64,000 nucleotides of DNA. It comes from Kribbella sp. NBC_00382. GTDB lineage: Bacteria > Actinomycetota > Actinomycetes > Propionibacteriales > Kribbellaceae. The notes below the pieces were generated by a model. The model saw nothing but the letters and a program-made list of their open reading frames with translations. It was not told the origin of the DNA and did not search any database. Made by a program: the position numbers and the translations under genes. Shown piece after piece: positions 27,995 through 37,577 of this stretch (the first letter of the stretch is position 1; each line of letters begins with the position of its first letter). The stretch lies in NCBI RefSeq assembly GCF_036067295.1, contig NZ_CP107954.1:3596001-3660000 (forward strand). Direction: 5' to 3'.

Positions 27995-28842
27995 GCCTGG
28001 TAGACCTCGGTGATCAGGGCGACCGCGTCCTGAGTCGCCGGGTGCGGGTCGTGGCGCGGCCAGATCACCCGTACCGCGACCGGCGGCGCATCCCGGAGCG
28101 GACGGAAGACGACTCCCGCTCGCCCGTACTGCGTGGCGGTGCTTTCCGGAGTGATGCTCACGACGCCGCCGGCCGCGATCCTGGCCAGGCAGTCGTCAAC
28201 GTCGGCGGTGTCCTCGAGCTTGGGCTGGCCGCCGGCCGGCCAGAGGTCGGCTGTCGTAGTACCGGTTCTGCGGTCGCACAGCACCGTGCGGGCGCGGACC
28301 TCGTCGAGCTTGATCGAGCGGCGACGGGCCCACGGATCGTCGACGGCCATCGCGACGAAGCGATGCTCGAGGCCGACCTCGGTGACCGCGAAGTGCTTCT
28401 CGTCAGGCGGCGTTCGGACGACGGCGAGATCGCAGGCGCCCTCGGCCAGACCGCCGCTCGCAGTGTTGGTGCGGACCAGCAACAGGTCGACGTCGGGATG
28501 GAGCTCGGCCCAGCGACGCTGGAAGGTCGCGGTGTGCCGGCCGAGCGCCGACCAGGCATGGCCGACCCGGAGGCGGGCGTGGCCGGAGGTCGCTTCGCGG
28601 ACCAGTTCGTTCATCTCCGCCAGTAGTCGACGGGCGCGCGGTACGAGCTGAGCGGCGGTCGGAGTGAGGGCGATCGTCCGGCTGGTCCGATGCAGCAGCC
28701 GCACCTTCAACGTCTGCTCCAACGCGGCCAGCGTCCGCGAGACGGCTGCCTGCGAGACGCCGAGATCCAGGGCGGCATCGGTGAAGCTACCGGCATCCAC
28801 GATCGCCACCAGCACCCGCAACTGCTTCAGCTCGACATCCAT
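27991..28842 (-). CDS. LysR-family regulator
   Basis: Protein of 283 residues: an N-terminal winged HTH (KQLRVLVAIVDAGSFTDAALDLGVSQAAVSRTLAALEQTL) and a periplasmic-binding-like effector domain. It is divergent from an EamA-type transporter with a 67-bp gap, the classical LysR arrangement, so the transporter is its probable target. A candidate binding site in the gap is ATGC-N5-GCGTAT. Its stop overlaps that of the carbonic anhydrase gene by a shared CTAG. Confidence 0.9.
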   Translation of the reverse strand: MDVELKQLRVLVAIVDAGSFTDAALDLGVSQAAVSRTLAALEQTLKVRLLHRTSRTIALTPTAAQLVPRARRLLAEMNELVREATSGHARLRVGHAWSALGRHTATFQRRWAELHPDVDLLLVRTNTASGGLAEGACDLAVVRTPPDEKHFAVTEVGLEHRFVAMAVDDPWARRRSIKLDEVRARTVLCDRRTGTTTADLWPAGGQPKLEDTADVDDCLARIAAGGVVSITPESTATQYGRAGVVFRPLRDAPPVAVRVIWPRHDPHPATQDAVALITEVYQA

Positions 28843-28909
28843 GCCGCTAGCGTATAGATGGTTAGAAGATGCATTTTGCGTATTGCTTGCTCAGGCACAT
28901 CCTGCCGGT

Positions 28910-29791
28910 ATGACAGTTGAGGCAACCGTCCGCCCGGTGGCCGTAGCGCCCGACTCAGGTAGGGCCAGCGGGGTGCTCATGATGCTCAGCAGCGCCTTGT
29001 CCAACCAAGTTGGCGCAGCGACCGGATCGCTGGCCTTCCCAGCGCTGGGACCGGCCGGTGTGGTCGCGGTCCGCCAATGGGTGGCGGCCGTTCTGCTGGT
29101 CGGCATCACCCGCCCACCCTTCCGTTCCTTCACCCGCCGAGAGTGGTTGCCCGTACTCGGGTTGGCCGCCGTCTACGCGGTCATGAACCTCACCCTCTAC
29201 ACAGCGATCGACCGAATCGGCCTCGGCCTCGCGGTCACGCTGGAATTCCTCGGCCCGTTGGCGATCGCGCTGACCGCATCCCGTCGCAAGCTCGATCTCC
29301 TCTGCGCGCTCGTCGCCGGCGCGGCAGTAGCCGTCCTCATGAGACCCCAACCAACCACCGACTACCTGGGCCTGGCCCTCGGCCTCGTCGCCGCGGCCTG
29401 CTGGGCGGCGTACATCCTCCTCAACCGCACCCTGGGCACCCGACTCCCGTCAGCTCAGGGCGCCGCCGCCGCATCCACGGTCTCCGCTCTGGTGTACCTG
29501 CCGGTCGGCCTGTGGATCTTCCTCCACCATCAGCCTTCGCTCCGGTACGTCGCCTACGCGGTAGCGGCCGGCGTCCTCTCCTCAGCTGTCCCGTTCCTGG
29601 TCGACCTCGTCGCACTGCGCCGGGTCCCGGCCGGCTTCTTCGGCCTCTTCATGAGCGCCAACCCGCTGCTCGCAGTACTGGTCGGCTGGGTCGTGCTCGG
29701 CCAGACCCTCGGCCTGGTCGAGTGGCTCGCGATCGCCGCGATCGTCGCCGCCAACTCGGCCAGCGTCCTACGCGGACGGTTCCTCGAGTAG
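28910..29791 (+). CDS. EamA-family (DMT) transporter
   Basis: Protein of 293 residues with ten hydrophobic segments in two EamA repeats (helices from about 20-140 and 150-290); AANPLLAVLVGWVVLGQTLG is typical of the second repeat. The frame is open upstream to 28664, but the ATG at 28910 fits the first membrane segment and the divergent LysR spacing. Members export amino acids or other small metabolites (RhtA group). The 3' end overlaps the convergent deazaflavin-dependent oxidoreductase gene by 24 bases. Confidence 0.88.
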   Translation: MTVEATVRPVAVAPDSGRASGVLMMLSSALSNQVGAATGSLAFPALGPAGVVAVRQWVAAVLLVGITRPPFRSFTRREWLPVLGLAAVYAVMNLTLYTAIDRIGLGLAVTLEFLGPLAIALTASRRKLDLLCALVAGAAVAVLMRPQPTTDYLGLALGLVAAACWAAYILLNRTLGTRLPSAQGAAAASTVSALVYLPVGLWIFLHHQPSLRYVAYAVAAGVLSSAVPFLVDLVALRRVPAGFFGLFMSANPLLAVLVGWVVLGQTLGLVEWLAIAAIVAANSASVLRGRFLE

Positions 29792-30202
29792 TACCAGCGG
29801 GATCTCTCGCGCCGTCCTGGTCTGGTACCCGGCGTAGTTCTTGTGGTCGGCAACGACCAGCGGCCAGAGACGGTCGCGCTCTTCCGGCGTCGCCGCTCTG
29901 GCGTGCATCCGCTGGGTCGGTGCGCCCTGAAAACTGACTTCCACCTCGGGGTTGTCGCGGAGATTGAGGAACCAGGCCGGATGGGTGTCGTCCCCACCCC
30001 GCGAGGCCACGACAACGAGAGTCGAGCCCTCCTGGATCGGCGAGGTGAGCATCACCGACCGCGGCTGGCCCGACTTACGGCCGACCGTGGTCAGCCGCAG
30101 TACGGGCATGTCCAACGCTCGCCACCCGACCTTGCCCCCGGTGAGTTTGAGGAAAACGCGGTGGACCGCGTTCATGGCTTTGAGAGAGAAGTCGCTGGGC
30201 AT
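29768..30202 (-). CDS. Deazaflavin (F420)-dependent nitroreductase-family protein
   Basis: Protein of 144 residues. The family signature VLRLTTVGRKSGQPRSVMLTS is followed by VVVASRGGDDTHPAWFLNLRDNPEVEV, as in Ddn-like enzymes that use F420H2. Tyrosines in HKNYAGYQTRT match the conserved C-terminal motif. The ATG at 30202 has GGAG six bases upstream; an in-frame start at 30310 would add unrelated residues. A second, diverged family member is at 40592. Substrates of such small enzymes range from quinones to nitroaromatics. Confidence 0.88.
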   Translation of the reverse strand: MPSDFSLKAMNAVHRVFLKLTGGKVGWRALDMPVLRLTTVGRKSGQPRSVMLTSPIQEGSTLVVVASRGGDDTHPAWFLNLRDNPEVEVSFQGAPTQRMHARAATPEERDRLWPLVVADHKNYAGYQTRTAREIPLVLLEEPSA

Positions 30203-30300
30203 GTCAGCTCCGATGGTTGGGGGCGAACCGAAGATAAGGGTGGCATAAGGGAAATCCTTGATGCGCGCAATAGGTGTGATCGGGTTGAATCTGAGGAGTA

Positions 30301-30310
30301 GTGACGTCAC
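30301..30310. promoter_or_regulatory. GTGACGTCAC palindrome
   Basis: A perfect 10-bp palindrome about 100 bp upstream of the deazaflavin oxidoreductase start. Beside it, GCGGGCCGG (30318-30326) and CCGGCCCGC (30359-30367) form long-range arms that could terminate the response-regulator transcript. Either function is a guess. Confidence 0.35.
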
Positions 30311-30368
30311 TGCGTGAGCGGGCCGGGGATCGACCTCCGGGGGCGGAAGGTTCGAGCTCCGGCCCGCA

Positions 30369-31025
30369 TTAACGCAATCGATATCCCACGCCGGGAACGG
30401 TCTCGATCAGGCCGGGCGGGCCGAGTTTTCGGCGCAGTGTCATCATCGTGACACGGACGGCATTCGTGAACGGATCGGCATTCTCGTCCCAGGCCTTCTC
30501 GAGCAGTTCCTCGGCGCTGACCACGACGCCGTCGGCGCGCATCAGGACGTCCAGTACGGCGAACTCCTTCGGCGACAGTTGGAGGAACCGGCCCTCGCGG
30601 CTGGCCTGGTGCCGGGGGAGGTCGAGCACGACGCCCTGCCATCGTCGTACCGGTGGAACCGCGCGTACCGACCGGCGGCCGAGAGCCTGGATCCTCGCCA
30701 CCAGCTCAACCGTCTCGAACGGCCGGGACAGCACGTCATCGGCGCCGATCGCGAGGCCTTCGACCCGGTCCTTTGCCTCGGTCGAGTGGGTCAGCAAGAG
30801 GAGACGCGGTCCCTCCCCGGACGCGACCACCTTCCGGACCAGCTCGTCGGCGGGAACGGACGGCAGGTCGGCGTCGAGGACCACGACGTCGTAGTCGTGC
30901 AGCCCGATGCGTTCGAGCGCGCCGCCACCTTCGTGGCAGACGTCGACCGCCATCGACAGCCGGCGCAGTTCACGAGCGGTGGCGGCCACGAACGACTGGT
31001 CCACCCCTGCAATCAGTACTCGCAC
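30369..31025 (-). CDS. Orphan OmpR-type response regulator with atypical receiver
   Basis: Protein of 218 residues: a receiver domain (1-115) and an OmpR/PhoB winged helix (125-218: LQLSPKEFAVLDVLM, NAVRVTMMTLRRKLG, VPGVGYRLR). The phospho-acceptor position is present (Asp51 in VVLDADLP). The acidic pair at the N-terminus is reduced to GVDQ, and the conserved lysine before PF is arginine (LSRPFE, Arg101). These changes suggest weak or absent phosphorylation. No histidine kinase gene lies nearby. The GTG start at 31025 is preceded by GGGGGAG. Confidence 0.85.
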   Translation of the reverse strand: MRVLIAGVDQSFVAATARELRRLSMAVDVCHEGGGALERIGLHDYDVVVLDADLPSVPADELVRKVVASGEGPRLLLLTHSTEAKDRVEGLAIGADDVLSRPFETVELVARIQALGRRSVRAVPPVRRWQGVVLDLPRHQASREGRFLQLSPKEFAVLDVLMRADGVVVSAEELLEKAWDENADPFTNAVRVTMMTLRRKLGPPGLIETVPGVGYRLR

Positions 31026-31158
31026 CGATAAAGCTCCCCCAGTTCCATATCCCCGAGTATCACCGAATTCCGGCCGCCCCGGGTCGCGTCTCAGCGCGCC
31101 ACCTGGCGGTATACAAAATCACAGTGACGCAGAACACAGGAAATCATTGACGCATTAA

Positions 31159-32417
<1,259 letters not shown>

Positions 32418-32425
32418 TGCTCGGC

Positions 32426-32785
32426 ATGCCTCAGATCAGCGTTGAGTACTCCGAGTCCCTGACCGACACGTTCGACCGGCGCGGATTCGCGTTGGCTCTT
32501 CACCCGGCCGCGGCCGAGCTGATCGGTAGTGCCCTGCCTGGCTTCAAGACCCGATTCCGTACGACCGGCGAGACCGTCATCGGCGACGGCAACCCGGGCC
32601 AGGCGATGATCCACATCGAGCTGGCGATCCTCCCCGGCCGCGACGCCGAGACGAAGGCCCGCCTGGGCGAACTGACCCTGGCCCTCCTGTCCGACCACCT
32701 CAAGCCCACCAAGGACCTGAACACCCAGCTGACCGTCGAGATCCGCGACCTCGCCAGCTACCACAAAAAGGTCCTGGCCCCCTGA
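32426..32785 (+). CDS. 5-carboxymethyl-2-hydroxymuconate Delta-isomerase family protein
   Basis: Protein of 119 residues. It starts MPQISVEYSESL, with the proline that becomes the N-terminal catalytic residue in the tautomerase/MIF superfamily, then FKTRFRTTGETVIGDGN, AMIHIELAILPGRD and LNTQLTVEIRDLASYHKK, which fit PF02962. The ATG at 32426 is preferred to ATG 32417 because it exposes Pro1. In homoprotocatechuate degradation this enzyme isomerises the ring-cleavage product; no other pathway gene is nearby, so its real substrate is unclear. Confidence 0.85.
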   Translation: MPQISVEYSESLTDTFDRRGFALALHPAAAELIGSALPGFKTRFRTTGETVIGDGNPGQAMIHIELAILPGRDAETKARLGELTLALLSDHLKPTKDLNTQLTVEIRDLASYHKKVLAP

Positions 32786-32897
32786 AGGACGGCCAGCGGT
32801 TACGGCACGTGTGGTCTTGGTGACTGCGAGGCGACCCCTTGCTGGTTAAGGGCTCTGATGCTCGCGCAGGGGCCGCGGGAAATGGTAAGACGGCGAG

Positions 32898-33881
32898 ATG
32901 CAATTGCCCTCAGCATCCTTTCTCTCGGCTGCCGCGGAGCCGCTTTACCGTGCGGCCGTCGTGGGCGGGAGGACGAGCTTGGAGGTACTGGCCGAGCGTG
33001 CCGGTATGGACTGCGCGGCTGCTGCGGACGAGGTGAAGGCGCTGGCCGCCATCGGTCTACTCGAAGTGAGTGACGGCGGGATCGAGGCAGTCGCTCCGCG
33101 GATTCCGTTGGAGCAGGTGGCGGCTGAGCATGTGAGGGCTGCTGACGCCACTCGTCAGATCGCCTCGGTTTTTGCCGACATCTGGAGCGAGGCCGGCGAC
33201 CGCTCGAGCTTCGTGGAGGTCGTCACGGACGAGGCGCGGTGCGTGGCAGTCGAGGCCAAGCTGATGGATGACACTGTCTCGACCGTCGACGGTTTGTGCA
33301 TCGGCCCGGTCTCGCCGCGGAAGGCCCAGACCGGGATGGAGATCCCGCGGCCTGGCGTGGTGGTCGGATTCTTTGCGGCGATGGAACGCGGCGTGCGAGC
33401 CCGCGGGCTCTATGGCGTCTCGGTTCTCGAGGACTTCGAAGGACTTGCCGCAGTTCATCAGTGCATCGCGGTCGGCGAGCAGGCGCGGGTCTTCGCCCAG
33501 GTACCGCTCAATCTCATGCTGTACGACGACAAGCGTGCGCTGCTGTCGGTTCCTGGCCAGAAAGGGGCACGGCGGTCACTCATCATCGTCCACGAGTCCG
33601 GCCTGCTCGACTCCTTGGTGGGCCTCTTCGACGTCTTCTGGCAGATGGGTGTGCCGCTGTCGGCGGAGTCTCAGGTGGTCGACGCGTTGGGTGGTCCGGG
33701 TTCGGGCGAGCAGCAGCTATTGTCCTACCTGGCAGCCGGTCTCACCGATGAGGCGATCGCCCGCGACCTGGGCGTGAGTGCTCGTACGGTCGGCCGGCGG
33801 ATCGCTCGGCTCGAAGAGGTACTCGGCGCTCACAGCCGATTCCAGCTGGCCATCCAGGCGAGCCGGCGAGGCTGGATCTGA
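32898..33881 (+). CDS. TrmB-like/LuxR-type regulator
   Basis: Protein of 327 residues. The N-terminus looks like a TrmB-type winged helix (LYRAAVVGGRTSLEVLAERAGMDCAAAADEVKALAAIGLLE); the centre resembles the phospholipase-D-like fold found in such proteins, and the C-terminus is a LuxR HTH (LLSYLAAGLTDEAIARDLGVSARTVGRRI). This TrmB-LuxR layout is common in actinobacteria, often next to secreted peptidase genes. Here a secreted M4 protease gene is convergent. The target is not known. Confidence 0.8.
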   Translation: MQLPSASFLSAAAEPLYRAAVVGGRTSLEVLAERAGMDCAAAADEVKALAAIGLLEVSDGGIEAVAPRIPLEQVAAEHVRAADATRQIASVFADIWSEAGDRSSFVEVVTDEARCVAVEAKLMDDTVSTVDGLCIGPVSPRKAQTGMEIPRPGVVVGFFAAMERGVRARGLYGVSVLEDFEGLAAVHQCIAVGEQARVFAQVPLNLMLYDDKRALLSVPGQKGARRSLIIVHESGLLDSLVGLFDVFWQMGVPLSAESQVVDALGGPGSGEQQLLSYLAAGLTDEAIARDLGVSARTVGRRIARLEEVLGAHSRFQLAIQASRRGWI

Positions 33882-33893
33882 GTCAGTACGACA

Positions 33894-33928
33894 GCGCCTC
33901 CCCGAGCCCGAGGGGCTCGAGGAGGCGC
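33894..33928. terminator. Hairpin between convergent regulator and protease genes
   Basis: GCGCCTCC and GGAGGCGC enclose CGAGCCC and GGGCTCG, giving a nearly continuous 15-bp stem. It lies between the stops at 33881 and 33958. Confidence 0.8.
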
Positions 33929-33957
33929 CACTGCTCAGCGTCGTACCAGGTCTGCGA

Positions 33958-36156
33958 TCACTCCGCCACGGTGGCCGTGAACGCGCCCGATCCGGAGTCG
34001 GCCTTCACCACGAGGCGGTAGGTGCCCGCCGTGTTGTTGTAGGTGAACGACTCGTCCGGGTTCGGGGTGATGCCTTGGGCAACCGTCACCCAGGAGAATC
34101 CGGACAGCTTCTGCAGGTAGACGTCGAAGTCGGCGCCGGTCGGCCCGTCGAGGCAGACCTTGAGCTGGCCCGCATCGCTGTCGCTGAACGCCGGGAACGT
34201 CTTGCTGCCGCCTGCGGTGAGGCTGCCGTTGTAGCTGAGCGCGCCGGTGCACGCCCCGCCACCACTGCCGCCGGAGACGACCCACGAGAACGACACGCTG
34301 GCCGTCTTGCCCGCGGCGTCAGTGACCTTCGCCGCCACGGTGGAGGTGGCTGCGGCGGTCGGAGTACCGGAGATCAAACCCGTCGAGGCGTTGACCGTGA
34401 GGCCCGCGGGGAGACCCGTCGCCGACCACGAGTACGGAGTGGTGCCGCCCGTCGCTGCGAGCTGCAGCGTGTCAGCGGTACCTACGGTGCTCGTCTGCGC
34501 GCCGGGGTTGGTGACCGTCGGGGCGCCGGGGTCGGGGTTGCCCGTGCCACACGTCTCGGTCGTCGCCGCAACAGCGATGGCCGTGAACGCCTTTTCGACC
34601 GCAAGACACTCTGCCGAGCCTTGGCCGTAGAGGTCCTTGGCGGACTTGATCGCGCCGGTCCGGGCGTTGGAGTACTTGCTCGACGACGTCAGGTAGGTCG
34701 ACAGTGTGCGGTACCAGATCTTCTCGGCCTTCGCGTGACCGATGCCGGTCACGGCCGCGGCGCCGGAACAGGTCGGGGAGTTGTAGCTGACCCCGTTGAC
34801 CGTCTTGGCGCCCGAGCCCTCGGAGAGCATGTAGTACCAGTGGTTGAGTGGGCCCGAGGAGTAGTGCGGGTCGAGGGAGCCGAGGGTCGAGGACCAGCAG
34901 TCCTTCGACGCTCCGTCCTTGCTCGGCTTGTCCATGTACCGCAGCGGCGAGCCGTTGCCGTTGATGTTGATCTCTTCACCGATGAAGTAGTCCGGCACGT
35001 CGTTGGGGTTGTTCACGTAGAACTCGATCGCCGTACCGAAGATGTCGGAGTTCGCCTCGTTGAGACCGCCGGCCTCACCGGAGTACACGAGTCCCGCGGT
35101 GTTCTCAGTGACGCCATGGCTCATCTCGTGCCCGGCGACGTCCAGCTCGGTGAGCGGAGCGGCGTTGCCCGCACCGTCGCCGTACGACATCTGCGTGCCG
35201 TCCCAGAACGCGTTCACCATCGCGTTGGCGAAGTGAACCCGCGAGCGGGCCCCGCGGCCGTCGTCCCAGATCCCGTTCCGGCCGAGCTGGGTCTTGTAGT
35301 ACTCGAACGTCTTCTGCGCGCCGTAGAGCGCATCGACGGCGGCCGACGCACGGTCGGAGTTCGCCCCGGTACCCCACTTGTCGTCGGAGTCGGTGAAGAT
35401 GTCACCGTCCGGGCCCTCACCCGTGTTGGGGTCGCCCTGGTTGTGGACGTCGGTGGCCGTGTGGCCCGCCGCGTCCCTCATCTCGAAGCCGCCGCCCGAC
35501 TTGGCGGTGGTGTTGATGGTGACGTTGCCGACGAAGATGCCGTTGCCGGTACCGGTCTTGATCTCGTCGTCGGTCAGGAGCACGGCGCCCGTACCGGCGT
35601 CGACGTACGTGTGCAGCCGGGTCGGAACCTGGTTGGCACGAATGCCGGTGGTCAGTACGTCGTACGCCAGCTTGGGACCCTGGTCGGTGACGAGGACGAC
35701 CAGCTCGTTCCCGGCGGCCTTCTCGTCCTTGGTGGCCTTTGACGTGGCGAGACCCTTGGCCTGTGCTGCCGCCTTGGAGATCTTCGGCGTCCGCGACGCG
35801 GGGGCGATGCTCTTGCGGCCGAGGTTGTAGGTGACGTCGGTGACCGCGCCCTTCGCGTCCTTGTGGGTGACCAGGTCGCCACCGATCACGCGCAGTCTGT
35901 CGAGCGTGCGCTGGTACCGGACGTGCGTGCTGCCGTCCGCATCCTCGATGACCGTTTTGACGGTCAGCTTCTCGCCCGCGGCCAGGCCCAGCGCGAAGGC
36001 ACTCGCCGGGGCCTGCGCCTGCTCGTCGGCAGTCGAATCGTGGGCGGCGGCGCCAGGAGTTGTCTGGTCGGCGTGGGCGGCGAAGACCGGCGTCATCACC
36101 AGCCCGGCGGCGAGTAGACCGCTGGTCGCGATCAACCTGGTTTTGGCTCGTTTCAC
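33958..36156 (-). CDS. Secreted M4 (thermolysin-like) metalloprotease
   Basis: Protein of 732 residues. A signal peptide (RLIATSGLLAAGLVMTPVFAAHA) precedes an FTP/PepSY propeptide (TVKTVIEDADGSTHVRYQRT; VIGGDLVTHKD). The peptidase domain has HEMSHGVTE near residue 342 (two zinc ligands and catalytic Glu) and the third ligand in GGLNEANSDIFG. After about residue 540 come an Ig-like He_PIG domain (TGLPAGLTVNASTGLISGTP) and a C-terminal PPC-type beta domain ending TATVAE. The GTG at 36156 is preceded by AAGGAG. The long upstream region contains a promoter-like sequence and strong hairpins on the same strand. Confidence 0.93.
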   Translation of the reverse strand: MKRAKTRLIATSGLLAAGLVMTPVFAAHADQTTPGAAAHDSTADEQAQAPASAFALGLAAGEKLTVKTVIEDADGSTHVRYQRTLDRLRVIGGDLVTHKDAKGAVTDVTYNLGRKSIAPASRTPKISKAAAQAKGLATSKATKDEKAAGNELVVLVTDQGPKLAYDVLTTGIRANQVPTRLHTYVDAGTGAVLLTDDEIKTGTGNGIFVGNVTINTTAKSGGGFEMRDAAGHTATDVHNQGDPNTGEGPDGDIFTDSDDKWGTGANSDRASAAVDALYGAQKTFEYYKTQLGRNGIWDDGRGARSRVHFANAMVNAFWDGTQMSYGDGAGNAAPLTELDVAGHEMSHGVTENTAGLVYSGEAGGLNEANSDIFGTAIEFYVNNPNDVPDYFIGEEININGNGSPLRYMDKPSKDGASKDCWSSTLGSLDPHYSSGPLNHWYYMLSEGSGAKTVNGVSYNSPTCSGAAAVTGIGHAKAEKIWYRTLSTYLTSSSKYSNARTGAIKSAKDLYGQGSAECLAVEKAFTAIAVAATTETCGTGNPDPGAPTVTNPGAQTSTVGTADTLQLAATGGTTPYSWSATGLPAGLTVNASTGLISGTPTAAATSTVAAKVTDAAGKTASVSFSWVVSGGSGGGACTGALSYNGSLTAGGSKTFPAFSDSDAGQLKVCLDGPTGADFDVYLQKLSGFSWVTVAQGITPNPDESFTYNNTAGTYRLVVKADSGSGAFTATVAE

Positions 36157-36465
36157 AACTGCTCCTTGGGGCGGGGCCGACGATCTGCCGACCTGGGGTG
36201 CACCAGCCGCGTCCGGGACATGTCAGCGGCGATGGCGATTTGGGTGCTCTGAGTTTGAGCACGCCCCACCACCAACGGAAGGCGTTCTCCCTGGCGGACA
36301 TCGGCACCGCCGATTTACGACATCCCCTGGGACGGATGCGGCATCGTTGCCATAAGCACCAAGCCGGCACCCAGGCGAAGCTGGTAGCGGGAGTAGCGGC
36401 GATGGCCGCCCTCGGAGCGTTGCGGGGTGATCAGCTTCGCTTCGTCCAGGCTGCGCTATGCCGAA

Positions 36466-36493
36466 GGGCCCCGGTGCCGAAGCACCGGGGCCC
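36466..36493 (-). terminator. Strong hairpin with UUCG loop
   Basis: GGGCCCCGGTGC pairs perfectly with GCACCGGGGCCC; on the minus strand the loop is TTCG, the stable tetraloop, which argues that the minus-strand transcript is the functional one. It lies 310 bp upstream of the protease start. Confidence 0.7.
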
Positions 36494-36906
36494 AAGGGGT
36501 TGTTGGATTGTCACCATCTACCGGCCGTGAGGCCGGCCTTGCATGTCCGCAGCGCGCCACGTGAAGGCCATCGCTACGGGGATCGCTGAATGCGTAACCG
36601 AAGACCACCTTCCTTCTTGATGGAACCACGGCACCCGCCCGGCGAAATACTGGCACTGGCGGGCGATCCGACGGCGTAATCCGTTCCCTTCTCTCTCGAA
36701 CAACTGCTTCGATCCGTCAAGCCTGGAACCCCGATCGACCACTGGCTCCACAGACTCTGACCTTGGCGCGAAACCCGAGCCCCTTCACTGATCGGCCCGG
36801 CGGAGTCCGCCGTCGTACCTACTGCACAACTCCTACTGCACAAACTCTCGGACAGGTCGTTGGCTGTCCACGTCAGCTTCGCTGTTCTTCTCTGTCAACA
36901 CGAGGA

Positions 36907-36935
36907 ACATTACACACGCCACACCCCAATGTCTA
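36907..36935 (-). promoter_or_regulatory. Sigma70-like promoter
   Basis: Read on the minus strand: TAGACA (36935-36930), a 17-bp spacer and TAATGT (36912-36907). The hexamers and ideal spacing stand out in a GC-rich genome. Transcription would start near 36900 and run toward the protease. Confidence 0.55.
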
Positions 36936-37009
36936 ACTCCGCCACGATAGGTTTTACGGGGATCTCACAACAGCTTCGCTGTCCCCTCCGCGCGCACTGA
37001 GCATCACGC

Positions 37010-37489
37010 TCAGACCGGCTCGCCGAGGTCTTGTGCCATCCAGCCGGGCGTGTCCAGGCGTACGGGCTCGGCACCGACCAGCTCCGTCAGTTGCGCCTCG
37101 AGTTCGGTGAGCTGAGCGGCGCCGATCTGGCGTGCCCATCGCTCGCGCAACTCGTCGAAGATGGCCTCGGCTTCCCGAAGCATGTCGAACCCCCGCGGGG
37201 TCACCTGAAGCCGTTTGCGACGGGCGTCCGCGGGATCCACGTCGCGCGCTACATAGCCACGTTCCTGCAGTACCGCGATCGTTTTGGCCGCCGCCTGCTT
37301 GGAGACCACCATGCGCCGACCCAGCTCGGAGGCGTTGTCGGCGCCGGCGGCAATCGCGCGGATCGCGAAGTCGTGGACGGGGCGGACATCGGCGTGACCG
37401 CGGCTGGCCAGCTCGGTGTGTGCCGCGTCCACCAGGCAGCGAAAACCTCCGAGTAGTAGCAGTGCGAGGTCGGCACCAGAGCGAGACAT
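37010..37489 (-). CDS. MarR-family regulator
   Basis: Protein of 159 residues with a winged helix: NASELGRRMVVSKQAAAKTIAVLQERGYVARDVDPADARRK is the MarR recognition helix and wing. The frame is open to 37615 but the ATG at 37489 gives the usual length and lies outside the operator region. It is divergent from an alpha/beta-hydrolase gene; the 88-bp gap has two copies of GACAAC-N3-GTTGTC, one covering the -10 of the hydrolase promoter. So it probably represses both genes until a ligand binds. Confidence 0.9.
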   Translation of the reverse strand: MSRSGADLALLLLGGFRCLVDAAHTELASRGHADVRPVHDFAIRAIAAGADNASELGRRMVVSKQAAAKTIAVLQERGYVARDVDPADARRKRLQVTPRGFDMLREAEAIFDELRERWARQIGAAQLTELEAQLTELVGAEPVRLDTPGWMAQDLGEPV

Positions 37490-37513
37490 GGGCCTCAGGT
37501 TACGGTGCCCGGC

Positions 37514-37561
37514 TGGACAACGACAACCCAGTTGTCTATTGTAATGGACAACTAAGTTGTC
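37514..37561 (+). promoter_or_regulatory. Promoter overlapped by two MarR operators
   Basis: Promoter-like TGGACA (37514-37519), 17-bp spacer, TATTGT (37537-37542). Perfect palindromes GACAAC-N3-GTTGTC lie at 37522-37536 (in the spacer) and 37547-37561 (around the start point), centres 25 bp apart. Confidence 0.75.
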
Positions 37562-37577
37562 GAATACGGAGGATGTC

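Larger units (their letters stand above)
36157..37009 (-). other. Gene-free 850-bp region upstream of the M4 protease
   Basis: No convincing protein gene on either strand. On the minus strand it contains a sigma70-like promoter (36935-36907), a 12-bp direct repeat (CCTACTGCACAA at 36818 and 36832 as read on the plus strand), two copies of the small palindrome CAGCTTCGCTG (36874 and 36971), and a strong UUCG-capped hairpin (36466-36493). It could be a long protease leader with an attenuator, or a separate small-RNA gene of about 430 nt. Confidence 0.5.
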
